DNA from: CAIQIA01 sp049317465
GTDB lineage: Bacteria > Cyanobacteriota > Cyanobacteriia > PCC-6307 > Cyanobiaceae
Length of the DNA stretch: 64,000 nucleotides
Reading direction: 5' to 3'
NCBI GenBank assembly: GCA_049317465.1
Contig: JBMOIF010000002.1
Coordinates: forward strand, 40,343-104,342
Positions 8,399-17,359 of the stretch are shown here, piece after piece. Below the pieces are notes generated by a model. The model ran no database searches, was not told the DNA's origin, and saw only the letters and a list, made by a program, of their open reading frames with translations. The position numbers and the translations under genes were made by a program. Positions within the stretch are counted from its first letter, which is position 1. Every line of letters starts with the position of its first letter.

Positions 8399-9243
8399 GC
8401 GACAGGCTCGCTGCTCAGCAGGTCATCCTGCGCCCGGACCACCCCTTCGCTGTCGTGCCAGCAGAGCCTCACGGCCTCGACCCGGCCGTCGGTGGTCAGG
8501 TCGACCCAGCTGAACTGCCGCACCGGACGGCCACTGTCGTCGTGGCCATGGCGGGGAACGCAGGCCGCATTGAAAAAGATGGTTCCCTGACCGTCACGCA
8601 GCAGCCGCCGCCGGGCACCACCGCTGCGCAGCCGATGGTGCATGTGACCGAAAACCACGAGCGGCACGGGCCGCTGGCGGCGGATGCGCTGCAGCGCCTC
8701 GCGCAGATCCAGATCCCCCCAGTCGAGGGCCGGTCGCTTCCAGTCGCGACCGCAGGGGTCGCTGGCGGCACTGCCCAGGCCGCTGGGGCCGCAGTGGGCC
8801 AGCAGCACCAGGGGCCGACCTTCCGGGGCCGCCAGGGCCGCCCTGCTGATGCGTTCGGCCGACTGCAGCAGATCGAGGGGGCCCCAGTGGGCCTGCACCG
8901 CCTGGGACAGATGGAAGCCACCGCCGGCACTGCCGGGTCGCCCCCCCACCACGGCCAGACCCGGTGGATCCAGCCAGCGGAGGGACCAGGGGCAGTGCAG
9001 GTCGCCGAGGGCCTGGTCCATGCGGGCCATGGTGCGGCCGCTGGCGTCGCGACCCGCGTCGTGGTTGCCGAGGATGCAGGCCGCCGGCAGGGGCAGGGAT
9101 GCCAGGCGTCGGCCGAGGCGGCCATCGCCATCGGCCAGGTCGCCCACGAGCAGCAGGGCGTCCGGCTGCAGGCGGCGCAGCACCGCCTCGTCGTGGTCGT
9201 CCCACTGGCCGTGCAGATCACCGGCGATGGCCACTCGCAGCAC
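8392..9243 (-). CDS. Cyanobacterial metallophosphoesterase (TIGR04168 type)
   Basis: This 283-residue calcineurin-like phosphoesterase has the full set of metal-binding motifs in order: AIAGDLHGQWDDHD, LLVGDLADGDGRL, ILGNHDAGRD, LLAHCGPSGLG and VVFGHMHHRL. The combination and length fit the TIGR04168 group found in cyanobacteria and plants; the group name is from memory. It probably acts in the cytoplasm, as no export signal is present. The substrate is unknown. It is first of a two-gene unit with a MurG-like glycosyltransferase (7-bp overlap). nadA begins divergently 59 bp away. Confidence 0.88.
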   Translation of the reverse strand: MLRVAIAGDLHGQWDDHDEAVLRRLQPDALLLVGDLADGDGRLGRRLASLPLPAACILGNHDAGRDASGRTMARMDQALGDLHCPWSLRWLDPPGLAVVGGRPGSAGGGFHLSQAVQAHWGPLDLLQSAERISRAALAAPEGRPLVLLAHCGPSGLGSAASDPCGRDWKRPALDWGDLDLREALQRIRRQRPVPLVVFGHMHHRLRSGGARRRLLRDGQGTIFFNAACVPRHGHDDSGRPVRQFSWVDLTTDGRVEAVRLCWHDSEGVVRAQDDLLSSEPVAC

Positions 9244-9302
9244 GGGGGAGGGCAGGCGGAGTTCCTAGGGTGTGATCATCCTCCCGCGCCACGGTCCGTC
9301 GC

Positions 9303-10244
9303 GTGTTCGTCAGCACCGCCCCCACGGATCGCCTCGCCCGCATTCAGGCGCTGCGGCAGCAGCGGCGGGCGGTGATCCTGGCGCACTACTACCAGGAGCC
9401 CGAGATCCAGGATCTGGCCGACGTGATCGGTGATTCGCTGGAGCTGTCGCGGCGCGCCGCCGCCACCGATGCCGAGGTGATCGTGTTCTGCGGCGTGCAT
9501 TTCATGGCCGAGACGGCCAAGATCCTCAATCCCGGCCGCACGGTGGTGCTGCCGGACCTGGCGGCGGGCTGCAGCCTGGCCGATGCCTGTCCGGCCGAGG
9601 ACTTTGCCCGCTTCCGGGCCCAGCATCCCGACCACGTCGTGGTCAGCTACATCAATTGCTCGGCGGCGGTGAAGGCCCAGAGCGACCTGATCTGCACCAG
9701 CAGCAACGCCGTCGACCTGGTGCGGCAGCTGCCGCCCGACCGGCCGATCCTGTTCGCACCGGACCAGAACCTCGGCCGCTGGGTGCAGCGGCAGAGCGGC
9801 CGCGCCCTGACCCTCTGGCCTGGCAGCTGCATCGTCCACGAGACCTTCAGTGAAGAGGCCCTGCTGCGGCTGAAGCACGAGCATCCCGACGCCGAGGTCA
9901 TCGCTCACCCCGAATGCCAGCCCCATCTGCTCGATCTCGCCGATTTCATCGGCTCGACCAGCGCCCTGCTCCGCCATGCAGCCAGCAGCTCCGCCGGCAG
10001 GTTTCTGGTGCTCACCGAGCCCGGCATCCTGCACCAGATGCGCCAGCGGCTGCCGGACAAGACCTTCCATGAGGTGCCCGGGGCTGACGGCTGCAGCTGC
10101 AATGCCTGCCCCTACATGCGGCTCAACACCCTGGAGAAGCTGGAACGCTGCCTCGAGACCCTCAGCCCGGCGATCGAGCTCGATGAGGACCTTCGCCTCA
10201 GGGCCCTGGCCCCGATCGAGCGGATGCTGGCCATGAGCCGCTGA
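9303..10244 (+). CDS. nadA: Quinolinate synthase NadA
   Basis: NadA condenses iminoaspartate with dihydroxyacetone phosphate to quinolinate in de novo NAD synthesis, using a [4Fe-4S] cluster. The 313-residue product starts at GTG 9303. AHYYQEPEIQDLADVIGDSLELS is the substrate-binding start. Cluster cysteines are plausible in VIVFCGVHFMAET, in TLWPGSCIVHE or SYINCSAAVKA, and in CSCNACPYMRLN near the C-terminus. VVLPDLAAGCSLAD is also characteristic. It converges on the aldolase gene with two bases between stops. I see no nadB or nadC nearby. Confidence 0.97.
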   Translation: MFVSTAPTDRLARIQALRQQRRAVILAHYYQEPEIQDLADVIGDSLELSRRAAATDAEVIVFCGVHFMAETAKILNPGRTVVLPDLAAGCSLADACPAEDFARFRAQHPDHVVVSYINCSAAVKAQSDLICTSSNAVDLVRQLPPDRPILFAPDQNLGRWVQRQSGRALTLWPGSCIVHETFSEEALLRLKHEHPDAEVIAHPECQPHLLDLADFIGSTSALLRHAASSSAGRFLVLTEPGILHQMRQRLPDKTFHEVPGADGCSCNACPYMRLNTLEKLERCLETLSPAIELDEDLRLRALAPIERMLAMSR

Positions 10245-10246
10245 GG

Positions 10247-11335
10247 TCAGTAGCTGTAGTTGGCCACGAAGAGGCTGGTGTCGTCGGAGGGCTCGCTGCC
10301 GGCGCTGTACGCCCCGCGGCTGGCGGCACCGTTGGCCCGGGCCCGGGCCAGCAGAGCGGCCTGGCCGGCTGACCGGTCGTGGCCGCCCCAGTGCTTGAGA
10401 CACGAATGCTGCAGAGCCCGGCCGAAGGAGAAACCCAGATGCCACGGTGCCGAGCCCTGGGCGGCGGCTTCGTTGATCGCGTTCAGGCAGAGGCTGGCGT
10501 CCTCTTCGCTCAGGCCGCCGGACAGGAACAGGATCGCCGGCACCGCCGCCGGCACCGTGCGGCCCAGGGTGCGCACGGTGAACTCACCCACCTCCTCGGC
10601 GCTGGGCTGCTGGGGGCAGTCGGCCCCGGCGGTGGTCATGGACGGCTTGAGCAGGCTGCCCTCGAGGTGGACACCGTGCAGCCCCAGGGCCTCGTAGACC
10701 GTTCGGAGCACCCATTCCTGCACCGAAGCCGTGGTGGCGATGTCGTGGTCCCCGTCCATGAGGATCTCGGGTTCGACGATCGGCACCAGACCCTGCTCCT
10801 GCACCGTGCGGGCGTAGCGGGCCAGTCCCCAGGCGTTCTCGCGCACGGCCAGCTCGCTCGGGCAGCCGTCAGCGCTGATGCGCAGCACGGCCCGCCATTT
10901 GGCGAACCGTGCCCCCTGGGCGTGGTAGCGGGCCGCCCGTTCGGCCAGGCCCCGCAGGCCGGTGCACCAGGTTTCGCCGCTCAGTCCCCCCGCCAGGGGC
11001 TCAACGCCGAGGTCAACCTTGATGCCAGGGACGATGCCCCGGTCCCGGAACAGCTCGACGATCGGCGGGCCCTCGCTGCCATCGGCGTTGACACTCGTCT
11101 GGAACAGGGTTTCCTCGTAAAGGATCACGCCGCTGATGTGCTGCTCGATGCCATCGCAGCTGGCCAGCAGGCTGCGGTAGGCGCGGCGGTTCTGCTCGGT
11201 GTTCTCGAGCCCGATGGCCGCGAAGCGCTTGCCGATGGTGCCGGTCGATTCATCGGCGGCCAGCAGGCCGCTGCCCGGGGCTGCCAGGGCTGCGGCGGTG
11301 GCTTCGAGGTCGTCGCGGAAGTGCTCCAGGGCCAT
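10247..11335 (-). CDS. Class I fructose-bisphosphate aldolase
   Basis: This Schiff-base aldolase of glycolysis and the Calvin cycle interconverts fructose 1,6-bisphosphate with triose phosphates. From ATG 11335 it has 362 residues; a TTG at 11359 would add eight. Class I signatures are GLLAADESTGTIGKRF near the N-terminus, ARFAKWRAVLRI with a catalytic Lys, VPIVEPEILMDGDHD with a catalytic Glu, and HLEGSLLKPSMTTAG with the Schiff-base Lys. The C-terminal Tyr (VANYSY end) is typical of the class. Cyanobacteria often also carry a class II enzyme; none is in this window. Confidence 0.95.
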   Translation of the reverse strand: MALEHFRDDLEATAAALAAPGSGLLAADESTGTIGKRFAAIGLENTEQNRRAYRSLLASCDGIEQHISGVILYEETLFQTSVNADGSEGPPIVELFRDRGIVPGIKVDLGVEPLAGGLSGETWCTGLRGLAERAARYHAQGARFAKWRAVLRISADGCPSELAVRENAWGLARYARTVQEQGLVPIVEPEILMDGDHDIATTASVQEWVLRTVYEALGLHGVHLEGSLLKPSMTTAGADCPQQPSAEEVGEFTVRTLGRTVPAAVPAILFLSGGLSEEDASLCLNAINEAAAQGSAPWHLGFSFGRALQHSCLKHWGGHDRSAGQAALLARARANGAASRGAYSAGSEPSDDTSLFVANYSY

Positions 11336-11433
11336 GGCGGTTGGCACGGTGACTGCCAAGGGCTAACCAGCCGCCCTGCGAACGTCAACGGATCAGCCGA
11401 TTGGCTAGAAGACGACCGCCGGATCCGTTCTGG

Positions 11434-12474
11434 ATGCCCCTGCCCGCCGACGGCCTGCTGACCCTGACCCCCCAGGGGCTCTACTGCCGCGCCGCAGAGG
11501 CCTGGATCGACCCCTGGCGTCCGGTGCCCCGGGCGCTGCTCACCCACGCCCACGCCGACCATGCGCGCCCGGGCAGCGGCCGCTACTGGGCCGTGGCCAG
11601 CAGCGAGGGCATCCTGCGGCGGCGGCTCGGCAGCGGCATTGATCTGCTGCCGGTGGAGTACGGCCAGCGGCTGCGCATCGGCGAGGCGCGGGTGTCGTTC
11701 CACAGCGCCGGACATGTGCTCGGCAGCGCCCAGATCCTGGTGGAGGCCGGCGGCGAACGCTGGCTGGTGAGCGGTGATTACAAGCGCTGCGCCGACCCCA
11801 GCTGCCAACCTTTTGCCCCGGTGGGGGCTGATGTGTTCATCACCGAGGCCACCTTTGCCCTGCCCATCTACCGCTGGCGCCCCGGACGGGAGGTGGCGGC
11901 CGAGGTGCTGGCCTGGTGGCGGTCGGCGCCCGAACGCCCTTCCCTGCTGTTCGCCTATGCCTTCGGCAAGGCCCAGCGGCTGCTGGCCGAACTGGCGGCC
12001 CTGGGGGTCGCTGACGAGATCCTGCTGCACGGGGCTGTCGAGGCCTTGATGGACCCTTACCGCGAAGCGGGGGTGCAGCTCCCCCCCACCCGCTCGCTGG
12101 CGACCCTGGCCCGTGGGGAGTCGCTGGCCGGGCGGCTGGTGATCGCGCCGCCCGCGGCCCTGGGTTCGGTGTGGATGCAGCGCTTCCGCAGGCCCCAGAC
12201 CGCCTTTGTGAGCGGCTGGATGGCGGTGCGCGGCGCCCGTCGGCGGCGCGGCGTGGACCGGGGCTTTGTGCTCTCGGACCATGCCGACTGGCCTGGGCTG
12301 CTGCAGACGGTGCGGGAGACGGGGGCCCGCCAGGTGTATGTGACCCATGGCCAGAGCGACAGCTTCAGCCGTTATCTGCGCGAGCAGGAGGGACTGGCGG
12401 CCGAGGGACTGGAGGGGGACTTCGTCGTGGAACGGGGGGATGAGGGGAATGAGAGCCTTCTGTCGGCTGTATGA
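11434..12474 (+). CDS. Ligase-associated beta-CASP DNA exonuclease
   Basis: This 346-residue metallo-beta-lactamase/beta-CASP nuclease belongs to the ligase-associated exonuclease group. Metal ligands are in THAHADHARPG (the HxHxDH motif), SAGHVLGSAQI and VSGDYKR; the beta-CASP part holds ITEATFALP, LLFAYAFGKAQR and FVLSDHADW. YVTHGQSDSF closes the domain. ATG 11434 is preferred over TTG 11401. It is the first gene of the cluster exonuclease-ligase-helicase-PdeM, described in proteobacteria as a nucleic acid repair cassette, and overlaps the ligase by 26 bp. Confidence 0.92.
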   Translation: MPLPADGLLTLTPQGLYCRAAEAWIDPWRPVPRALLTHAHADHARPGSGRYWAVASSEGILRRRLGSGIDLLPVEYGQRLRIGEARVSFHSAGHVLGSAQILVEAGGERWLVSGDYKRCADPSCQPFAPVGADVFITEATFALPIYRWRPGREVAAEVLAWWRSAPERPSLLFAYAFGKAQRLLAELAALGVADEILLHGAVEALMDPYREAGVQLPPTRSLATLARGESLAGRLVIAPPAALGSVWMQRFRRPQTAFVSGWMAVRGARRRRGVDRGFVLSDHADWPGLLQTVRETGARQVYVTHGQSDSFSRYLREQEGLAAEGLEGDFVVERGDEGNESLLSAV

Positions 12475-14149
12475 GCAGCTGGACCGCACGACCGCCACGG
12501 GCGGCCGGGTGCAGCTTCTGGCGGCCTACTTCGCCACTGCCGTTCCGGTTGATGCTGCCTGGGCGCTGCACTGCCTGCTGGGGCGTCAGCGTCGCCGGCT
12601 GATCACCGGCCGTCGTCTCCGGCAGATCTGTCTGGAGGGATGCGGGCTGCCGGCCTGGCTGGTCGACGACTGCCATGCCCAGGTGGGGGATTCGGCAGAG
12701 ACCGTCGCCCTGCTCTGGAACCGACGTCGGTCGGACCCCGCCGACGGCCGCGCGGCTGAGCCGTTGCACGTCTGGATGGAGCAGATCCTCCCCCCCCTGG
12801 CGACGGTCACCAGGGGGGGGCAGACCGAGGATCCATCCCAGGCCGCCGCCGTGCAGGACCTCTGGTGCGGGCTCGACCGGGCCGAGCTGCTGGTGGTCAA
12901 CAAGCTGCTCAGCGGCGGCTTCCGCGTGGGGGTGGGGCCCGGGCTGGTGCTGCAGGCGCTGGCGGCCAGCAGCGGCCTCGAGGTGCCGCTGCTGCAGCAT
13001 CGGTTGATGGGCGGCTTCGTTCCTTCGGCCGCGGCATGGCGGGATCTGCTGGCCCCCCCCGGAACCGGCGGGCCCGTGGCCAGCTGCCCCTATCCCTTTT
13101 TTCTGGCGTCTCCGCTGGAGCAGCCCGACGACGGCACCGCCCCCCTGCCGGGGCCCCCCGACGCCTGGCTGGTCGAATGGAAATGGGATGGCATCCGCGG
13201 TCAGCTGATCCACCGCGCCGGCCAGACGTTTCTCTGGAGCCGCGGCGAGGAGCTGATCAACCCGGCCTTCCCCGAGCTGGTCGCCGCCGCTGCCTCTGCG
13301 CTGCCGGGCGGCACCGTGCTCGACGGCGAGGTGCTGGTGTGGCCCTCGGGTGCGACCCAGCCGGCCCCCTTCCATCAGCTGCAGCGGCGCCTAGGCCGCA
13401 AGGCGCCCGCCGCGCGGCTGCTGGCGGACTGCCCGGCGGCCTTCGTGGCCTACGACCTGCTGGAGATGGGCGGCGACGACTGGCGCCAGCGTCCCCTGAG
13501 CCAGCGGCGGGCCGCCCTGCAGGAGCTGCTCGCGACACCATCGCCGCTGGCGCAGGACACCCCCGCCGGGCGTCTGCGTCTTTCGCCCGCCCTGTCCCTG
13601 GCGTCCTGGGACGACCTGGAGCCCCTGCGCCAGCAGGCTGCCGCAGCGGGTGCCGAGGGGCTGATGCTCAAGGACCTCGGGTCGGCTTACCAGGCCGGCC
13701 GCCGCCGCGGCAGCTGGTGGAAGCACAAGCGCGAGCCGTACACCCTCGATGCCGTGCTGCTCTACGCCCAGGCCGGCAGCGGCCGTCGCGCCAACCTGTA
13801 CACCGATTACACCTTCGGCCTCTGGGATGGGGACCCGGCGGCCGAGGGTGGGCTCCAGCTTGTGCCCTTCGCCAAGGCCTATTCGGGCCTCGACGATGAC
13901 GAGATCCGCGAGCTGGATCGCTGGATCCGCCGCCATACCCGCGAACGCTTCGGGCCCGTGCGGGCCGTGGAACCGCTGCAGGTGTTCGAGCTGGCCTTCG
14001 AGGGGCTGCAGCCATCCGGTCGCCACAGAAGCGGCATCGCCGTGCGCTTTCCCCGGATCGGCCGCTGGCGCCGCGACAAGCCCGTCGCCGAGGCCGACAG
14101 CCTGGCCAGCGCCCGGGCGCTGCTGGAGCACGCCCCCGATGCCGGTTGA
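12449..14149 (+). CDS. ATP-dependent DNA ligase of the Lhr/PdeM repair cluster
   Basis: This 566-residue ATP-dependent DNA ligase seals nicks by lysine adenylation. An N-terminal helical DNA-binding domain (about 1-215) includes NKLLSGGFRVGVG. The nucleotidyltransferase core has motif I VEWKWDGIRGQ with the adenylated Lys near residue 245, LDGEVLVW, FVAYDLLE, EGLMLKD and SWWKHKREP. The C-terminal OB fold contains RFPRIGRWRRDKP. I choose ATG 12449; ATG 12440 is also possible. It is distinct from the NAD-dependent LigA every bacterium uses for replication. It overlaps the exonuclease by 26 bp and the helicase by 11 bp, indicating one operon. Confidence 0.94.
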   Translation: MRAFCRLYEQLDRTTATGGRVQLLAAYFATAVPVDAAWALHCLLGRQRRRLITGRRLRQICLEGCGLPAWLVDDCHAQVGDSAETVALLWNRRRSDPADGRAAEPLHVWMEQILPPLATVTRGGQTEDPSQAAAVQDLWCGLDRAELLVVNKLLSGGFRVGVGPGLVLQALAASSGLEVPLLQHRLMGGFVPSAAAWRDLLAPPGTGGPVASCPYPFFLASPLEQPDDGTAPLPGPPDAWLVEWKWDGIRGQLIHRAGQTFLWSRGEELINPAFPELVAAAASALPGGTVLDGEVLVWPSGATQPAPFHQLQRRLGRKAPAARLLADCPAAFVAYDLLEMGGDDWRQRPLSQRRAALQELLATPSPLAQDTPAGRLRLSPALSLASWDDLEPLRQQAAAAGAEGLMLKDLGSAYQAGRRRGSWWKHKREPYTLDAVLLYAQAGSGRRANLYTDYTFGLWDGDPAAEGGLQLVPFAKAYSGLDDDEIRELDRWIRRHTRERFGPVRAVEPLQVFELAFEGLQPSGRHRSGIAVRFPRIGRWRRDKPVAEADSLASARALLEHAPDAG

Positions 14150-16619
14150 TGCCGCAGCCCCGCCGGGGGCGCCCCGCGACCCCCGGCTGGCGCCGGTGGA
14201 GGACTGGTTCCGCCGGCGTGGCTGGCGGCCCCTGCCTTTCCAGCGCCGTTGCTGGCAGGCCTATCTGGCCGGCGAGGACGGCCTGATCCAGGTGCCCACC
14301 GGCTCGGGCAAGACCTATGCCGCCGTCATGGGTCCCATCGCGCAGATGCTGGCGGCCCCTCCGCCCGGGGAGCCGGCCCTCCAGCTGCTGCTGCTGACGC
14401 CGCTGCGGGCCCTCAGTCGGGACCTGGCCGTGGCGCTCCAGGAGCCCATCTCGGCCATGGGCTGGCCCCTGCGGGTGGGCCTGCGCACCGGCGACACCAC
14501 GGCCGGCGAGCGGGCCCGCCAGAAGCGCCGGCCCCCCGAGATCCTGATCACCACGCCCGAGTCGCTGGCCGTGCTGCTGGCGTCGCCCGACGCGCCCGCC
14601 CTGTTCGGCCGGTTGCGGGCAGTGGTGATCGACGAATGGCATGAGCTCATGGGCAGCAAGCGCGGCACCCAGACCGAGCTCTGCCTCAGCTGGCTGCGCG
14701 CCCTGCGGCCCGATCTGCGCACCTGGGCCGTGAGCGCCAGCCTCGGCAACCCGGAGGAGGCCGCCGCCACGGCGGTGGGGGACGGGCGCCCCGCGACCCT
14801 GGTGCAGGCCCCGCTGAAGCGGCCCCTGGCCATCCGCACCCTGCTGCCCGACAGCATCGATGGCTTTCCCTGGGCCGGCCACCTGGGGCTGCGAATGCAC
14901 GACCGGCTGGTGGGGGCCCTCGATCCGGCGGTGTCGACCCTGATCTTCACCAACACCCGCAACCAGGCCGAGCAGTGGCACCAGTGCCTGCGCTGGGCCT
15001 GCCCCGAGATGGAGGGCCGTCTGGCCCTGCACCACAGCGCCATCGACCGTGCCGAGCGCGAGCGGATCGAAGACGGTGTCAAGGGCGGCGCCATCCGCTG
15101 GGTGGTCTGCACCAGTTCCCTTGACCTCGGCGTCGACTTCCAGCCCGTCGAGCGGGTGGTGCAGATCGGCAGTGCCAAGAACCTGGCCCGCCTCCTGCAG
15201 CGGGCCGGCCGGTCGGGCCATTCCCCCGGCGGTCGCGCCGAGGTGCTGTTTCTGCCTACCCATGCCCTCGAACTGCTGGAGGTGTCGGCCATGCGCCGTG
15301 GCCTGGCCGGGGGGCTGGTGGAACGGCGGCGGCCGCCAGGGCTGCCCCTCGATGTGCTGCTGCAGCACCTCACCGGTCTGGCCTGTGGACCGGGCCTCGA
15401 TCCCGAGCGGGAGTGGCAGGTGGTGCGGGGCTGCCGCAGCTACCGCCACCTCAGCCGCCAGGACTGGGAGTGGTGCCTCCAGCTGCTGCAGGACGGCGGT
15501 GCCTGCCTGGGGGCCTATCCGCGCTTCCGCAAGCTCGAAGCCGACGGTCCGCTGCTGCGGGTGAGCGATCCGGCCATTGCCCGGCTGCATCGCCTCAACA
15601 TCGGCACCATCACCGCCGACCAGGCCGTCACGGTCAGGCTGCAACGGGGAGGTGTGCTGGGCCACGTCGAAGAGGCCTTTGCGGCTCGCCTGCGGCCGGG
15701 TGATGTGTTCGTGTTCGCCGGCCGCAGCCTGCAGTTCGTGCGACTGCGGGAGCGCACCGCCGTGGTCACGGCTGCCCGCGGCCGCAGCACGACCGTTCCC
15801 GCCTGGGCCGGTGGCCAGCTGGCCCTCTCCGACCTGCTGGCCGACGGTCTGCGGCAGGAGCTGCACCGCTGCGCCACTGGTCGGCTCGATGGTCCTGAGC
15901 TGCGGGCCCTGCAGCCGCTGCTGGCCCGCCAGGACGACCTCTCCCGGGTGCCCGGGCCCGGCGACCTGCTGGTGGAGTTCGTGCGCAGTCGCGAGGGCAG
16001 CCACCTTTATGCCTATCCGTTCGAAGGGCGGTTCGTGCATGAGGGGCTGGGGTTTCTCTGGGCCTGGCGCCTGGCCCGCCGCCAGGCGGGCACGTTCACG
16101 GTCTCGGTGAATGACTACGGCTTCGAGCTTCTCGCCCCCCGGGGCTATCCGTTCGCCACCCTCTTCGACGCCACCCTGCTGGAGGACGGTGAGCTGGAGG
16201 CTGAACTCGAGGCGTCCCTGAACCTGTCCGAACTCTGCCGGCGGCGCTTCCGTGCCATCGCCCAGGTGGCAGGACTGGTGCCGGGACAGATCCCCGGTGG
16301 CGTGCGCCGTGGCGGCCAGCTGCAGCTCAGTGCCGCCTTGCTCTTCGATGTGTTCGAGCGCCACGAGCCCGGCAATCTGCTGCTGCGTCAGGCCCGCCGC
16401 GAGGTGCTCGACGAGCAGCTGGACCTGGGCCGCCTGCGCCGGTCCCTCGCGCGCCTCAGGGCCTGTCAGCTGCGGCTCGAATCCCCCCCCCGGCCGGGCC
16501 CCTTGGCCTTTCCACTGCTGGTGGAGCGGCTCAACAGCCGCCTCAGCAACGAAAGCCTGCTGGAACGGGTGCAGCGCATGATGGCCGAGGCCAGCCGCCA
16601 GGAGGCCCGGGATCCATGA
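14139..16619 (+). CDS. Ligase-associated DEXH helicase (Lhr-core type)
   Basis: This 826-residue superfamily 2 helicase is of the Lhr-core type, which translocates 3' to 5' on DNA in characterised relatives. Motifs in order: IQVPTGSGKTYA (Walker A, near residue 53), LLTPLRALSRDLA (Ia), TTPESLAVLL, VVIDEWHEL (DEXH box), TNTRNQAEQ, LHHSAIDRAER, CTSSLDLGVDF and LLQRAGRSGHSPGG (motif VI). The second half is the winged-helix and Lhr-specific region. The ATG at 14139 lies inside the ligase 3' end (11-bp overlap). The stop shares ATGA with the PdeM start. Confidence 0.94.
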   Translation: MPVDAAAPPGAPRDPRLAPVEDWFRRRGWRPLPFQRRCWQAYLAGEDGLIQVPTGSGKTYAAVMGPIAQMLAAPPPGEPALQLLLLTPLRALSRDLAVALQEPISAMGWPLRVGLRTGDTTAGERARQKRRPPEILITTPESLAVLLASPDAPALFGRLRAVVIDEWHELMGSKRGTQTELCLSWLRALRPDLRTWAVSASLGNPEEAAATAVGDGRPATLVQAPLKRPLAIRTLLPDSIDGFPWAGHLGLRMHDRLVGALDPAVSTLIFTNTRNQAEQWHQCLRWACPEMEGRLALHHSAIDRAERERIEDGVKGGAIRWVVCTSSLDLGVDFQPVERVVQIGSAKNLARLLQRAGRSGHSPGGRAEVLFLPTHALELLEVSAMRRGLAGGLVERRRPPGLPLDVLLQHLTGLACGPGLDPEREWQVVRGCRSYRHLSRQDWEWCLQLLQDGGACLGAYPRFRKLEADGPLLRVSDPAIARLHRLNIGTITADQAVTVRLQRGGVLGHVEEAFAARLRPGDVFVFAGRSLQFVRLRERTAVVTAARGRSTTVPAWAGGQLALSDLLADGLRQELHRCATGRLDGPELRALQPLLARQDDLSRVPGPGDLLVEFVRSREGSHLYAYPFEGRFVHEGLGFLWAWRLARRQAGTFTVSVNDYGFELLAPRGYPFATLFDATLLEDGELEAELEASLNLSELCRRRFRAIAQVAGLVPGQIPGGVRRGGQLQLSAALLFDVFERHEPGNLLLRQARREVLDEQLDLGRLRRSLARLRACQLRLESPPRPGPLAFPLLVERLNSRLSNESLLERVQRMMAEASRQEARDP

Positions 16620-17359
16620 CCACGGCAGTTCTGGACTGGGGTGAGGAGCGACTGGAGATGCTCCCCGAACGGGCCCTGTGGCTGCCGCAGCGGCATTGGC
16701 TGCTGCTGGCCGACGTGCACCTGGCCAAGGCCGAGCACGCCCAGGCCCTGGGGGTGCCGGTGCCGAGCGACGGGGGCCGGGCCGACCTGGAGCGACTGGC
16801 TGGCCTGGGGCGTCGGCTGCAGCCGCGGCGCCTGTTCATCCTCGGGGACCTCGTCCACCACCCCAGGGCCGTGACAGCGGCCCTGGAGGAGCAGCTGCGC
16901 CGGACCCTCACAGACCTGGCCTGTCCGGTGACCTGGATTGAGGGAAACCATGACCGCCAGCGTCCCCTGGCGGGGCTGCGTGGGGAGGTCTCCCAGCGGC
17001 GGGGCGGCCTCTGGCTCAGCCATGCGCCTGAGGTACCCCCACGCGGGGATTGGCTGAATGTCTGTGGTCATGTCCACCCTGTGGCTGTTCTTGCAGGCGC
17101 CGCGGACCGTCTTCGCTTACCCTGTTTCGCGCTTGTGGAGCATCCGCCGCGTCTGGTTCTGCCAGCATTCGGTTGCTTGACTGGCGGCCAACCAGCCTCG
17201 GGGATTGCTGCTCAATGGGTCGTCGCCGACGGGTCAGTGCTGAGATGGCCCAGCCCGCGACGACGCTGGCCACGGTCCCTGCCCCGGCGTCATCGCGGCG
17301 GCGGCGGCGGGCCATCCTCCGCTCCGGAGATCCCGTCCCCGCCGGCGGCGCCCGGGTGA
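16616..17359 (+). CDS. pdeM: Ligase-associated metallophosphoesterase PdeM (MPE nuclease)
   Basis: This is a manganese-type phosphoesterase of the repair cluster; a Pseudomonas relative is a single-strand DNA endonuclease. Motifs are LLLADVHLAKAEHA, FILGDLVHH, WIEGNHDRQ, WLSHAPE and VCGHVHPVA. Family proteins normally end soon after AQWVVADGSVLRW. Here the frame continues about 40 residues of Arg/Gly/Pro-rich sequence to 17359, running into the next gene. Third-position GC in that tail is visibly lower than in the overlapping frame, so the tail looks like read-through after loss of the original stop. The start forms ATGA with the helicase stop. Confidence 0.92.
   Translation: MTTAVLDWGEERLEMLPERALWLPQRHWLLLADVHLAKAEHAQALGVPVPSDGGRADLERLAGLGRRLQPRRLFILGDLVHHPRAVTAALEEQLRRTLTDLACPVTWIEGNHDRQRPLAGLRGEVSQRRGGLWLSHAPEVPPRGDWLNVCGHVHPVAVLAGAADRLRLPCFALVEHPPRLVLPAFGCLTGGQPASGIAAQWVVADGSVLRWPSPRRRWPRSLPRRHRGGGGGPSSAPEIPSPPAAPG

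Noticed and set aside
13668..16364. Open frame of about 900 codons on the minus strand opposite the ligase and helicase genes.
   Set aside because: It is antisense to genes with intact motifs, rich in Gln, His and Gly, and has no recognisable domain. Long antisense frames are expected at this GC content.
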